Positions 26,215-35,444 of a stretch of DNA of 64,000 nt are shown here, one piece after another. Each line of letters begins with the position of its first letter. Position 1 is the stretch's first letter. The DNA lies in contig NZ_JAHYSS010000003.1 in assembly GCF_019802255.1 (NCBI RefSeq), positions 620,001 through 684,000 on the forward strand, written 5' to 3'. The DNA is from Pedobacter polysacchareus. GTDB taxonomy: Bacteria > Bacteroidota > Bacteroidia > Sphingobacteriales > Sphingobacteriaceae. Position numbers and translations under genes: made by a program. The notes beneath the pieces are model-generated. The model had not been told where the DNA came from. It was given only the letters and a program-made list of their open reading frames with translations, and searched no databases.

Positions 26215-28656
26215 TTAAAACTCAAATATACAGCCAAATGAGGGGATCAGGTTTCCTGATTTAGTATTTAAGATAAAGGGAATCCCATTTGAACCATTGT
26301 TTTGTAAAGGCTGCCCGTCTGTCGTTAAAAAACCACTATTATCTTCTGTTCTTTTAAAGGTATATTTTGGAAAACTATCATTTTCATTTTTCAGGATATT
26401 CTGGATGTCAACATATAAATTCAATGCTGTTTTGCGGAAATTTATCCGTTTATCCACACGAAAATCCAACTGGCTGAATGGAGATAGCCTTTCTGTATTT
26501 AACCGACTGTAATCCGCTATTCCTGTGCCCAGTGTCAAATAGTTTTGCTGGGAGGCCTGTAAATCAAATGGCGTATAGGGTGATCCTCCCGCATAGCGGT
26601 ATTTCAAACCCAAATCCCAGTTACGCTTCAACTTATAGCCCAAAGTAAGTGACAATAGATGTCTGTTATCCCATGACGAGGAGATCAGTTTCTGATTCAA
26701 TCCGGAAAATTTGCTGACCACGTAAGAATAACTGGCCACATAAAAAAAATTACGAACCAGCTTTTGCTGCACAAATAGTTCTACACCATAGGTTTCCCCC
26801 TCACCTACACTCAGTACCTGCTCACTGCCAACAGAAGCATATTCCGCGCCCTGGTTAGCAAGGGAAGTCCCATTGGCTACGGAAACCGGATAATTGTTAT
26901 ACCGCTTATAAAAAGTCTCCAAGGTAAACCTCAAATCATTTCTAGGTAAAAACTGGGTGCCAAGGACATAGTGCGTGGATTGGATATAATCCATATTCTT
27001 ATTCAGGGCTTCTCCACTATTATCCAGATAGCCCAGCATGGTATAGGTAGGAATTTTGAAATAAGTCCCCACTGAAGCACTGACATCCCATTTAGCGCTC
27101 AGGTGATAAGCTAAAGACAAACGGGGAGAAAGCGTTTTTAAGGGATTATTACCCTCCTCTGTGAAACTATTCAGGTCAGAACGGATGCCAGCAGAAAACA
27201 GTAGCTTTTCATTGAACAGGTTCTTCGAAGACTGAAAAAACACACCATATTTCCAAAAGTCTATATCATTATTGAATCTTATTACTTTTTCTGGTACAAC
27301 CACATCTCCCTGTGCATTGGTAATTTCATTGGAAACCTTATTAAACAAATCTGTTTTGTAGCCAACCAGTTGAGCCATCAATCCGGCAGACAACTTCCAG
27401 CCATTTAAGAATTTGTTAATGTCAAATCTGAACTTATTTTCAGCTTCCTGAGACTGAACCCTTAGACTCCTTTTGCTTTCCTCCTGCCGTTCATCCTCGA
27501 ATTTATCCAGCGTATTGTCAAATACGTTTCGACTGAGCGTAAAATTCAAATAGCCATTTTCAATCTGATGGTTCAAGTTAAAACCGGCTGTATAGTTCCA
27601 CTGATTGATGTAGGGTGTAGAGCGCAGCACATAGGTATTTTCCAAGGTTGACTTTTTTGTTGGGGCAAAACTAAAACGATCGATAGCCCCCAGACCTATA
27701 GCCGTAAGTTTGGTTTTAGCGTTAAATTTATGCGTTACCTTATATTGAAAATCATCAAAATCAGGTCTGATGGGTAAATCAATCAATTTGAATAAAAAGC
27801 TGAGATAAGATTTTCGGGCCGAAGCTAGAAAAGTAGTATTTTTCGACAAGGGACCTTCTAAGGTAAGGGCAGTTTCCGTAAAACTGACTCTGGCATTGCC
27901 AGACAATCTTTCCGAATTCCCCTCTCTTTGCCTAATTACAAAAGTCGAGGCCAGAGGATTGTCGTACCTGGAATCAAAAGCCGAGGAACTCAGTTTTAAA
28001 CTCTCAATAAAAGAAACGTTGAGTATGCCTTGAGCACCTCCGGAACTACCCTGGGTTTGAAAATGATTCAATACCGGGATTTCTATACCATCCAGGTAAT
28101 ATACATTTTCATTCGGTGCTCCGCCCCTTACAATGATATCATTCCGCTCTCCCACACCATTACTGATGCCGACTCCCGGAAGTGTCTGCACCACTTTGGA
28201 CACATCAAAATTGCCACCCGGACTGCTTTTTATTTCTTCTGTTGTTAATTGCTGCACAGATAAAGGCGTAACCATATCAGTCGCCACTGCAGACTTTGCT
28301 CTACTAAAACTGATGTTAACTTCTTTTAAATTATTCAATTGAGGCTGAAGCTCAAAGTTGACCAATTGCGGATTACCACTACCCACTACTATATTGTATT
28401 TAAGCTGAGCCAGGTAACCAACTAGACTGGCAGAAATTTTATAGGTCCCTACCGGAACATCCATGCGGAAACGGCCTGAACTATCGCTCAGGGTTGAAAT
28501 CGATAAAGCATCAACGGTAATTGTGACCGAGGAAAGGGCTTTACCCGTATTTAGATCTTGTACAGCACCTGTTATTAAACCCTTTTGCTGGGAAAACACA
28601 GGGTTAAAAGTAAACAAAGCGGCTATGATTACGAGGTATCTAAGTGTCAATTTCAA
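26215..28656 (-). CDS. TonB-dependent receptor with CarboxypepD_reg-like domain
   Basis: A receptor of about 813 residues. It has a signal peptide ending FNPVFSQQ and a carboxypeptidase-regulatory-like domain (GLITGAVQDLNTGKALSSVT). The plug follows (VQTLPGVGISNGVGERNDII, RGGAPNENVYYLDGIEIP), then a 22-strand-type barrel ending in a terminal aromatic strand (IPSFGCIFEF). The frame is open to a TTG at 28686, but that codon lies inside a -7 promoter element. The TTG at 28656 (reading as MKLTLRYLVIIAALF) makes a cleaner signal peptide and a leader of about 22 nt. No SusD partner is adjacent. The substrate is unknown. Confidence 0.85.
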   Translation of the reverse strand: MKLTLRYLVIIAALFTFNPVFSQQKGLITGAVQDLNTGKALSSVTITVDALSISTLSDSSGRFRMDVPVGTYKISASLVGYLAQLKYNIVVGSGNPQLVNFELQPQLNNLKEVNISFSRAKSAVATDMVTPLSVQQLTTEEIKSSPGGNFDVSKVVQTLPGVGISNGVGERNDIIVRGGAPNENVYYLDGIEIPVLNHFQTQGSSGGAQGILNVSFIESLKLSSSAFDSRYDNPLASTFVIRQREGNSERLSGNARVSFTETALTLEGPLSKNTTFLASARKSYLSFLFKLIDLPIRPDFDDFQYKVTHKFNAKTKLTAIGLGAIDRFSFAPTKKSTLENTYVLRSTPYINQWNYTAGFNLNHQIENGYLNFTLSRNVFDNTLDKFEDERQEESKRSLRVQSQEAENKFRFDINKFLNGWKLSAGLMAQLVGYKTDLFNKVSNEITNAQGDVVVPEKVIRFNNDIDFWKYGVFFQSSKNLFNEKLLFSAGIRSDLNSFTEEGNNPLKTLSPRLSLAYHLSAKWDVSASVGTYFKIPTYTMLGYLDNSGEALNKNMDYIQSTHYVLGTQFLPRNDLRFTLETFYKRYNNYPVSVANGTSLANQGAEYASVGSEQVLSVGEGETYGVELFVQQKLVRNFFYVASYSYVVSKFSGLNQKLISSSWDNRHLLSLTLGYKLKRNWDLGLKYRYAGGSPYTPFDLQASQQNYLTLGTGIADYSRLNTERLSPFSQLDFRVDKRINFRKTALNLYVDIQNILKNENDSFPKYTFKRTEDNSGFLTTDGQPLQNNGSNGIPFILNTKSGNLIPSFGCIFEF

Positions 28657-28683
28657 AGTCTTAAGAGTTATTAAAATAGTTTT

Positions 28684-28691
28684 CAAATATA
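28684..28691 (-). promoter_or_regulatory. -7 promoter element of the TonB receptor gene
   Basis: TATATTTG on the minus strand matches TAnnTTTG. Its spacing to the proposed TTG start at 28656 is the same as that seen at the abiE and crt regulator promoters (leader about 22 nt). It decides against the upstream TTG at 28686. Confidence 0.5.
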
Positions 28692-28706
28692 TAAGTTATT
28701 GGTCAC

Positions 28707-29777
28707 CTAGCTGGCTTCGTTTATTAATTCTGGTTGTTGCATTTTGAAAGCTGCATACGCTTTATGGTATTTCCCATTACTATCGACGTTTGGCTTAAAG
28801 CTTTTCAAAAAGCTGATCACCTTGATCAATAGCAACTTATAAGCCGGTAATTCGCTTACCTTAATGTCGAGCATATCTGAAATTTCTTTCCCGAGCAAAT
28901 AGCGCATTAAACCCAGGATATCATTAGCGGAAGCTTTGCTCTTGTTCACTTTCAAAATATGATCGATAAGTGAACGCGTGAGCTCTTGCCCATGCGTTGA
29001 CATACGGAATTGGCGCTGTTTAATCATATGATCCAGTTGCTGGGCCAGCTTTGTGTTTTGGGGAATCATATCTTCTTGTAATCCTGTGAGATAACCAACA
29101 ACAGCCCAGGTGTGCATAAAAGCATTCTGGTCTGCCTTGGGAATATTAAAGCCCAGCATTCGCAAACCTCTTATCACAATCAGGGAAAAAGAAAGATTGG
29201 TACCTGCCATATCTTCCTGATTAATGGGTAGCCCCCATGCATCGTCCCAGTTGCCGCGTTGAAGCGTATAATAACGAACAGCAGCATGCATGATACGTAC
29301 TTTTAAAATCTGTTCATAAGCATGGCCCTCCTTGTCAAAAGCATCGGGTCCCATCACTTCCCATACAAAAATTGCTGTATCATAAAGACGCTTTGTGGTT
29401 TGCTTCCGTATCAGTTCTGACTGGTACAGAACCATAGCTCCATTTGCTGCTGTATAGCAATAGGGCAAGGAGAGCAATCCCAACAGACTCATAATGATTT
29501 CTGAATGCATTGCAAAAAAAGCTGCCCCTGCTTTCATTAAATTTAAATCTGCCCAAGGTGGCAACACTCCTGCATTGTTGATGAATGGAGTTTCGGGAAA
29601 AATCTCTTCTAGTAGCCTTAATTGACCATTTTCTGACTTTGCAGTCATCCATTGTTGCAATTGCAGTTTTTTTTGAGGATCAGAAAAAACCTGCCGGACA
29701 AATTGATCTGCCGGTGGGTCGCCCACTAGCCTTTTAGCAGCTAATAGCTCATTGTCATATATCCTTTGCATGCTCAT
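28707..29777 (-). CDS. MpaB/DUF2236 family oxygenase-like protein
   Basis: A 356-residue helical protein of the oxygenase MpaB family (DUF2236), related to latex-clearing-protein haem oxygenases. Visible features are FFAMHSEIIMSLLGLLSLPYCYT (about 88-110) and the family core KVRIMHAAVRYYTLQRGNWDD, where the His is a candidate haem ligand. QEDMAGTNLSFSLIVIRGLRMLG follows. It is the last gene of the minus-strand folE operon, 2 bp after the FAD oxidoreductase. Its juxtaposition to carotenoid genes raises the possibility of acting on an isoprenoid, which is inference. Confidence 0.8.
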   Translation of the reverse strand: MSMQRIYDNELLAAKRLVGDPPADQFVRQVFSDPQKKLQLQQWMTAKSENGQLRLLEEIFPETPFINNAGVLPPWADLNLMKAGAAFFAMHSEIIMSLLGLLSLPYCYTAANGAMVLYQSELIRKQTTKRLYDTAIFVWEVMGPDAFDKEGHAYEQILKVRIMHAAVRYYTLQRGNWDDAWGLPINQEDMAGTNLSFSLIVIRGLRMLGFNIPKADQNAFMHTWAVVGYLTGLQEDMIPQNTKLAQQLDHMIKQRQFRMSTHGQELTRSLIDHILKVNKSKASANDILGLMRYLLGKEISDMLDIKVSELPAYKLLLIKVISFLKSFKPNVDSNGKYHKAYAAFKMQQPELINEAS

Positions 29778-29779
29778 CT

Positions 29780-31030
29780 TTAACTCATGTGATTTATAAT
29801 TGCTTCGGCTGCCAGTCTGCCACTTTTCATAGCCGCATTAATGGAACCATTCAGCAAATGATCACCACAAATGAAACAATTATCCGTCAACCGCATGGAC
29901 TTTTGATCTATATTATTGTTTACTGTATCATCATTAGGTAAGGCGTAAGGTATGTGATAAGTCCTAAGATGCTTCCAGTTAATAGCCTCAGGATACCAAA
30001 ATTTCATTTCATTTATCACCTTGTCCTGCAATTCTGCTTGACTATTTTTTGAATGATCGCCTATAAGTGATAGCGAAATTAACGCATCAGTATTTTTAGC
30101 GTAGTCGGGAGAAATTCGATCCATAATAGCCACATTGTTAACCAGTCTTCCGGGTACTGCATTTAAAGCAATAAGTGGTTGCTCATATGGCTTTTTTAGC
30201 CCGGTAAAATACATATTGGTCACTGACCGAAATCCTGTTACCTGTTGCCCATAAGGTTTAGGCAAATGGAGCTGATTTGTAGCAATGATAACAGAATTTG
30301 CGCGATAAGTCAATCCAGTATTTGTTTTCACCTGATTGTTTTCAACTTCGAGCACAGTTTGGTTAAACAATAACTCATCCCAGGACAGATGTGCAGCCAA
30401 TTGAGCAGGAATCATGCCCATCCCTTTTGCCGGAATGGCCGCATCCCCTTCACTAAACATCTTAAATATAAATTCGAACATACGGCTTGATGTGCTCAAT
30501 TGATCTTCCAGAAAAATTCCAGTCATAAAGGGTTTAAAGAACTGCCCTATAACCCTTGTGCTAAAGCCTTTATTTTTTAAATAGTCAATAGTATCGAATT
30601 GCGGATCTGAAAAAATCTGATCTATGCTTTTGCTCCTGAGCTTTACCTTAAGCCTCATCATTCGCAATTTATCTGTAAAGTTACCTGATGTAGATAATAA
30701 AGTGCTGATTAAAGCAGACGGTTTCCTAAACGGATCGCCAACACTGCTTATACCGTCTTTGGATAAAATCAGTGCACCAGGATCAAATCTGCAAAGATCA
30801 AGTGCTTGATAGTCTAAAAAACGTTTCGCTTCCGGGTAAGCAGTAAGCAAAACCTGGAATCCCCTGTCAAGCAAAAACCCATTCACTTCGTCTGTTTTAA
30901 TCCGCCCACCTACCTTATCGGAGGCTTCCAATACCTTAATCGATTTACCTGCTGCCTTTAAAACTTTGGCAGCGGTAAGGCCGGCTAATCCCGCGCCAAT
31001 GATAATCACATCCGCATCCTTTTTCTTCAT
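29780..31030 (-). CDS. FAD-dependent amine-oxidase/desaturase-like oxidoreductase
   Basis: A 416-residue flavoprotein. The N-terminal nucleotide-binding motif is IIGAGLAGLTAAKVLKAAG, followed by VLEASDKVGGRIKTDEVNGF. The C-terminal FAD motif is CFICGDHLLNGSINAAMKSG. It belongs to the same superfamily as CrtI and protoporphyrinogen oxidase, but the type is the general 'NAD(P)/FAD-dependent oxidoreductase' seen with folE and SDR genes in light-response loci. It sits 4 bp after the flavin reductase gene and 2 bp before the MpaB gene in the same operon. The substrate is unknown. Confidence 0.83.
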   Translation of the reverse strand: MKKKDADVIIIGAGLAGLTAAKVLKAAGKSIKVLEASDKVGGRIKTDEVNGFLLDRGFQVLLTAYPEAKRFLDYQALDLCRFDPGALILSKDGISSVGDPFRKPSALISTLLSTSGNFTDKLRMMRLKVKLRSKSIDQIFSDPQFDTIDYLKNKGFSTRVIGQFFKPFMTGIFLEDQLSTSSRMFEFIFKMFSEGDAAIPAKGMGMIPAQLAAHLSWDELLFNQTVLEVENNQVKTNTGLTYRANSVIIATNQLHLPKPYGQQVTGFRSVTNMYFTGLKKPYEQPLIALNAVPGRLVNNVAIMDRISPDYAKNTDALISLSLIGDHSKNSQAELQDKVINEMKFWYPEAINWKHLRTYHIPYALPNDDTVNNNIDQKSMRLTDNCFICGDHLLNGSINAAMKSGRLAAEAIINHMS

Positions 31031-31034
31031 GCAT

Positions 31035-31673
31035 TTACCTTATTAATTCTTGAGGTTCCTTTCCTGGTTTCGCATAAGCTAACCGGCCGACAATCTCGGG
31101 AAGAAAGTAGCTATCCAAACCACAAACGGTCATTGTTCCGGCCTTGACGTGATCCAGATTACCGTCTTCTTCAATCAGAAAATCATCAGCTAATATTTGA
31201 ATAATTTCGCCGATAACGATCGTTGTACCATTGATTTCAATGTCGATCATCTCTACGAGTTCAAGGCCAATCCGGACTGTAGATTCAGAGACAAATGGCG
31301 CCTTAAAACCAGCTACATAATGTTTTTTAAACCCGCACTTGTCAAACTCCGAGACACCTGAAGGATAGCTTGCACTGGCTTGATGTGCCTGCTTATACCA
31401 TTGGGGCAATACATTGTTTAAAGTATATTGACCAGTTGACTTAATGTTGCTAAGGGTGTCGTTGTGTTCGCGCTCGGGTCTGATCACCATGCCCAGCAGA
31501 GGCGGGTTGGCACCCAGGTGAAAAGCCGAACTGATTAAACTCAGATTGCTAATGCCGTCGTGACTGATGGTCCCCAATAGATTGAGCGATTTATAACCAA
31601 TCAAACTATTGATCAGACTGATCCTGTAGTGTTTCTCCATTTCAGAAATGTGACTACTTTTGATTGCTATCAT
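31035..31673 (-). CDS. Flavin reductase family protein
   Basis: A 212-residue FMN-binding split-barrel protein. The FMN site is in SLIGYKSLNLLGTISHDGISNLSLISSAFHLGA with PPLLGMVIRPEREH. It likely provides reduced flavin or is itself an FMN oxidoreductase in the cytosol. It is third in the folE operon, 1 bp after the SDR stop. Its presence with a flavoprotein and an oxygenase-like gene suggests a shared redox pathway. Confidence 0.85.
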   Translation of the reverse strand: MIAIKSSHISEMEKHYRISLINSLIGYKSLNLLGTISHDGISNLSLISSAFHLGANPPLLGMVIRPEREHNDTLSNIKSTGQYTLNNVLPQWYKQAHQASASYPSGVSEFDKCGFKKHYVAGFKAPFVSESTVRIGLELVEMIDIEINGTTIVIGEIIQILADDFLIEEDGNLDHVKAGTMTVCGLDSYFLPEIVGRLAYAKPGKEPQELIR

Positions 31674-31674
31674 C

Positions 31675-32394
31675 TTAATTTGTCTTTAATTTAACCAAAC
31701 CTCCGTCAATACCGATAATCTGGCCTGTCATCCAGCTCGATTCATCGGCTAGCAGGAAAGCAATCGCAGAACTGATATCTTCCGGTAAACCATGCCTGCC
31801 CAGAGGGTGGCGTTTATTAGCAGCTTCCCTTCGCTCAGTGGTATTCAAAAGATTTTGTGAAAGTGGTGTGTCGGTGAGTGAAGGTGCCACCACATTGACG
31901 CGGATGTGGCTGGGTGCAAGTTCGGCAGCAAGTGAAAGCGCCATACTTTCAACTGCCCCCTTTGCCCCCGCTATACTGCCATGAAAACTCATGCCCGAGC
32001 GTGCTGCTACCGAACTGATGAGCACAACCGAGGCCGTTTTTGCTGCTTTAAGTGCTTTCATGGCTTGCTGAATTACCTTAGCCGCGCCCAAGACGTTGAT
32101 CCTGTAATCGTTTAAAAAATCTTCCTCGGTTAAACGGGCAAATGGCTTCAGGTTAATGCTACCCACCGAATACACCAAACCATGTAACTGCTCAGGAAGA
32201 AAGTCTGCCATAGCCCTAACATCTCCAAGAACATCCAGGGACAGGTGCATAATACCTTCAGGCCAATCGGCATTCTTAGTTCTGGATATGTTATACACAG
32301 TTGCGCCATTTATAACCAGTAACCTGACCAGCGAAAGCCCTATACCAGAACTCCCACCGACCACTAATATATTTTTTCTCTCAAAATTCATCAT
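31675..32394 (-). CDS. SDR family oxidoreductase
   Basis: A 239-residue classical short-chain dehydrogenase. The cofactor motif GGSSGIGLSLVRLL is near residue 13. The NAG-motif position is replaced by YSVGS. The active Ser is in LISSVAARSG, but the usual catalytic YxxxK is altered: HGSIAGAKGAVESM supplies Lys but shows Ser/Ile where Tyr is expected. IGIDGGL closes the fold. The missing tyrosine suggests a reduced or changed activity, perhaps pterin- or carotenoid-related given the neighbours. It overlaps folE by 4 bp. Confidence 0.83.
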   Translation of the reverse strand: MMNFERKNILVVGGSSGIGLSLVRLLVINGATVYNISRTKNADWPEGIMHLSLDVLGDVRAMADFLPEQLHGLVYSVGSINLKPFARLTEEDFLNDYRINVLGAAKVIQQAMKALKAAKTASVVLISSVAARSGMSFHGSIAGAKGAVESMALSLAAELAPSHIRVNVVAPSLTDTPLSQNLLNTTERREAANKRHPLGRHGLPEDISSAIAFLLADESSWMTGQIIGIDGGLVKLKTN

Positions 32395-33053
32395 CCTATA
32401 TGTCTTAAAAAATCATTTTTTACATCAGGATCTAAAAAACGGCCACAATACTCAGCTGTCAATGTACTGCTACCGGTATCTCTTATCCCACGACTGGAGA
32501 CACAATGGTGATGGGCATCAACAATCACTGCCACATCTTCTGTTCCGAGCGATTCTTTGATCATGTTAGCGATCTGCTTGGTGAGTCTTTCCTGTATTTG
32601 TGGCCGTTGTGAGCAATATTGTACAATCCGGTTCAATTTAGACAAGCCAATCACTTGCCCATTGCTAAAATAAGCAACATGCGCTTTACCAACGATGGGT
32701 ACAAAATGATGTTCACAATTGCTATAAACACTTATATTTCTCTCCACTAGCATTTGGTTGTAGCTAAATGGATTGCTAAACAATGTTGCAACCGGCTTGT
32801 TTTCCGGATTAAGCCCCCTGAATATTTCTTTGACATACATTTTTGCGACCCTTCTGGGAGTATCCTTTAGGCTATCATCGCTCAGATCAAGACCGAGTGT
32901 ATGCATAATAGCTGCAAAGTGCTTTTGAATCAACTCGATTTTAGCATCGTCATCTAATTCAAATGCATCAACCCGCATTGGGGTATCGTAGAAAGACGCA
33001 TTTACAGCCGCTTCAAGGTCAGCTGTTATTTGGATATTGTTATTACTATTCAT
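32391..33053 (-). CDS. folE: GTP cyclohydrolase I
   Basis: A 220-residue FolE. The zinc and substrate residues appear in SNCEHHFVPIVGKAHVAYF and VDAHHHCVSSRGIRDTGS. LSKLNRIVQYCSQRPQIQERLT is the conserved helix. The enzyme makes dihydroneopterin triphosphate, the first step to folate and other pterins. Heading an operon of redox genes and divergent from carotenoid genes, it is more likely a pterin source for a light-stress pathway than the housekeeping folate copy. That is inference from context. Confidence 0.92.
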   Translation of the reverse strand: MNSNNNIQITADLEAAVNASFYDTPMRVDAFELDDDAKIELIQKHFAAIMHTLGLDLSDDSLKDTPRRVAKMYVKEIFRGLNPENKPVATLFSNPFSYNQMLVERNISVYSNCEHHFVPIVGKAHVAYFSNGQVIGLSKLNRIVQYCSQRPQIQERLTKQIANMIKESLGTEDVAVIVDAHHHCVSSRGIRDTGSSTLTAEYCGRFLDPDVKNDFLRHIG

Positions 33054-33138
33054 TGAAAATCATAGTTTAATGTGTGATATTGAAATCTGTTGCAACTCGA
33101 TATTGAAAATTTTAACGCAATAAATATTAGTACAATTA

Positions 33139-33211
33139 TATACTAAAAATAGTATACAAAAGTATTATTTAGTTTTTAATTATACTAATATTTGATATTA
33201 TAGTATATTTG
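33139..33211. promoter_or_regulatory. Divergent folE/crt control region with TATACTA/TAGTATA palindromes
   Basis: Two inverted repeats share the half-site TATACTA: 33139-33156 (arms separated by 4 bp) and 33181-33207 (arms separated by 13 bp). The second overlaps the -7 element TATATTTG at 33204-33211 of the regulator gene starting at 33238. A related arrangement lies upstream of the paralogous regulator at 45.3 kb. The sites are best explained as binding sites of the MarR-like protein, controlling both divergent operons. Confidence 0.6.
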
Positions 33212-33237
33212 TGAACTAAAATCAAATCCATTTCATC

Positions 33238-33909
33238 ATGAACTATCAACTGATTAAACAGGTTACTGACCTTATTGAAAAATTTGACACAACAGTAGAT
33301 TCCAAATCTTATACAAAAAACCTGACTGGATTTAAACGTTGGATTCATGATGATGAAAGAGAAACAGCGCATTTGTACAATGAGCTGGATTGGGATGGAA
33401 AGGAAAATGGCCGAAGTCTGGAAAGCGAGATCAATACCTTAATTGTTCACCTCAACAGATACGCAAAAACCTACTCCAAATCCGCCATATACGATTCGGC
33501 ATTCAGCACTCAAGAAGATTTTATATATTTAATTAACCTAAAAGCCTTTGGGTCGATGACAAAAACAGAGTTGATTAAAAAGAACATCCAGGACAAACCT
33601 GTAGGTATGCAGATTATCAACCGACTGATTGGGCAAGACTGGATACAACAAAGTGATTCTATAGCAGACAAACGAAGTAAAATCATTTCGATTACAGCTA
33701 AAGGAATTGAAGCATTGGAAGAGATTATGGGAAAAATAAAGCAAGCCAGTCAAATTGTTACCGGAAACCTTAGCGATACTGAAAAAATAAAATTGATTAA
33801 AATACTTCAGAAATTGGATAACTTTCATCAAACTATCTATGCTGAAAATATAGAGCCCAATCAGCTGATCTATATCGCTTACAATAATTTTTTATTAAAA
33901 AAAAATTAA
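33238..33909 (+). CDS. MarR-like winged-helix regulator heading the carotenoid operon
   Basis: A 223-residue protein. The N-terminal extension of about 90 residues is unlike classical MarR proteins. The winged helix follows: FSTQEDFIYLINLKAFGSMT, IIKKN-type linker, GMQIINRLIGQDWIQQ as recognition helix, and DKRSKIISITAKG as wing. A paralogue with the same layout is encoded at 45305-45934. It lies 26 bp before crtI, so it is probably the autoregulated first gene of the crt operon. The signal is unknown; light, singlet oxygen or redox stress would suit the regulated genes. Confidence 0.8.
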   Translation: MNYQLIKQVTDLIEKFDTTVDSKSYTKNLTGFKRWIHDDERETAHLYNELDWDGKENGRSLESEINTLIVHLNRYAKTYSKSAIYDSAFSTQEDFIYLINLKAFGSMTKTELIKKNIQDKPVGMQIINRLIGQDWIQQSDSIADKRSKIISITAKGIEALEEIMGKIKQASQIVTGNLSDTEKIKLIKILQKLDNFHQTIYAENIEPNQLIYIAYNNFLLKKN

Positions 33910-33935
33910 AGCTAGTCCATAAATAAAACTCCTCT

Positions 33936-35444
33936 ATGCAAACGCCAGATTCAAAAAAGACGATAGCTATCATTGGTGCTGGAATTTCCGGTCTTTCGGC
34001 TGCAGCATATGCCGCTCAGGCTGGTGATGAAGTGCATATTTTCGAAAAGCATCCTCAACCTGGAGGAAGAGCCAGACAATTCAACACAGAAAATGGTTAT
34101 GTATTTGATATGGGCCCGAGCTGGTATTGGATGCCCGATATTATTGATAACTTTTTCCTCGATTTTGGTCATAAAGCAAGTGACTTTTATGACCTTGTGT
34201 CCCTTAGTCCCCAGTTTGAGATGGTTTTTGAGGATGGGCTGCTTACGGTCCCAGAATCTTACCAGGATCTAAAAAACTTGTTTGAGCAGCTAGAAACCGG
34301 AGCGGGTAAAAAACTGGACGCCTTCATGAGCGCCGCCAAATACAAATACGAAGTTGGAATGCAGGATTTTGTGAACAAACCCTGTTACAGCTGGCTGGAG
34401 TTTGTCTCCCCTAAAATTGCCGGCAGCGCTTTAAAACTGGATCTGCTATCAAATTTCAGAAGCTACGTTAGCAAGTATTTTTCACACCCCAAACTAAGAA
34501 CCTTGATGGAGTTTCCTGTTATTTTTCTGGGCGCTTCCCCTAAAAATATTCCGGCACTCTATAGCCTGATGAACTATGGCGGTTATGCCTTGGGTACCTG
34601 GTATCCCATGGGCGGATTTTACCAATTGGTATTAGGGATGAAAAAAGTAGCAGAGAAACAAGGTGCCGTTTTTCATTTTAATCAAAATGTAGAAAAGATC
34701 GTTTCTGAAGAAGGAGTTGCCAGGGGAATCGTCGTAAATGGGGAATTTAAGGAGTTTGATGCCATTATTGCCTCTTCGGATTATCACCATACCGAAACAC
34801 TGCTCAACAGCGAATTGCGTAACTATGATCAGAAGTATTGGAAAAGCCGAACCTTTGCTCCCTCCTGCCTGATTTACTATTTAGGATTTAAAGAAAGGCT
34901 TCCTAATCTTAAACATCATACCTTATTTTTTGAGAATGATCTGGATGAACACATTAAGAGCATTTACGAAGAAAAAAAATGGCCCGAAAAACCATTGTTC
35001 TATGCTTGCTGTCCATCCCAAACAGATCCTGAGGTAGCACCCCAGGGACATGAAAATGTGTTCCTGCTCATGCCGCTGGCAACCGGGCTTAATGATGAGG
35101 AAAATACGCGTGAGCACTATTTTCAGGATATGATTAAACGTTTGGAAAAACACACTGGAGCAAAAGATTTGTTATCAAAATTAAATTACAAACGAAGCTA
35201 TTGTGTGGATGATTTTATTAGCGATTACAATGCTTACGGAGGCAATGCCTATGGTTTGGCAAATACATTATCGCAAACCGCAGTATTGAAACCCAGCATC
35301 AAAAACAAGCATTTGTCAAATTTGTTTTATACCGGGCAGTTGACCGTACCTGGCCCTGGTGTCCCCCCATCAATTATTTCCGGTAAAATAGTAGCAAAAG
35401 AAGTGAATAACCTAAAACTAAAAAGGCGTGAAAAAATTGTATGA
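33936..35444 (+). CDS. crtI: Phytoene desaturase
   Basis: A 502-residue CrtI-type desaturase. The N-terminal FAD motif is AIIGAGISGLSAAAYA, then EKHPQPGGRARQF. The C-terminal signature is FYTGQLTVPGPGVPPSIISG. It converts phytoene to lycopene using FAD at the membrane. It overlaps crtB by 17 bp, so translation is coupled. The set crtI, crtB, SRPBCC, crtZ, crtYcd predicts zeaxanthin-type xanthophylls. Confidence 0.93.
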   Translation: MQTPDSKKTIAIIGAGISGLSAAAYAAQAGDEVHIFEKHPQPGGRARQFNTENGYVFDMGPSWYWMPDIIDNFFLDFGHKASDFYDLVSLSPQFEMVFEDGLLTVPESYQDLKNLFEQLETGAGKKLDAFMSAAKYKYEVGMQDFVNKPCYSWLEFVSPKIAGSALKLDLLSNFRSYVSKYFSHPKLRTLMEFPVIFLGASPKNIPALYSLMNYGGYALGTWYPMGGFYQLVLGMKKVAEKQGAVFHFNQNVEKIVSEEGVARGIVVNGEFKEFDAIIASSDYHHTETLLNSELRNYDQKYWKSRTFAPSCLIYYLGFKERLPNLKHHTLFFENDLDEHIKSIYEEKKWPEKPLFYACCPSQTDPEVAPQGHENVFLLMPLATGLNDEENTREHYFQDMIKRLEKHTGAKDLLSKLNYKRSYCVDDFISDYNAYGGNAYGLANTLSQTAVLKPSIKNKHLSNLFYTGQLTVPGPGVPPSIISGKIVAKEVNNLKLKRREKIV

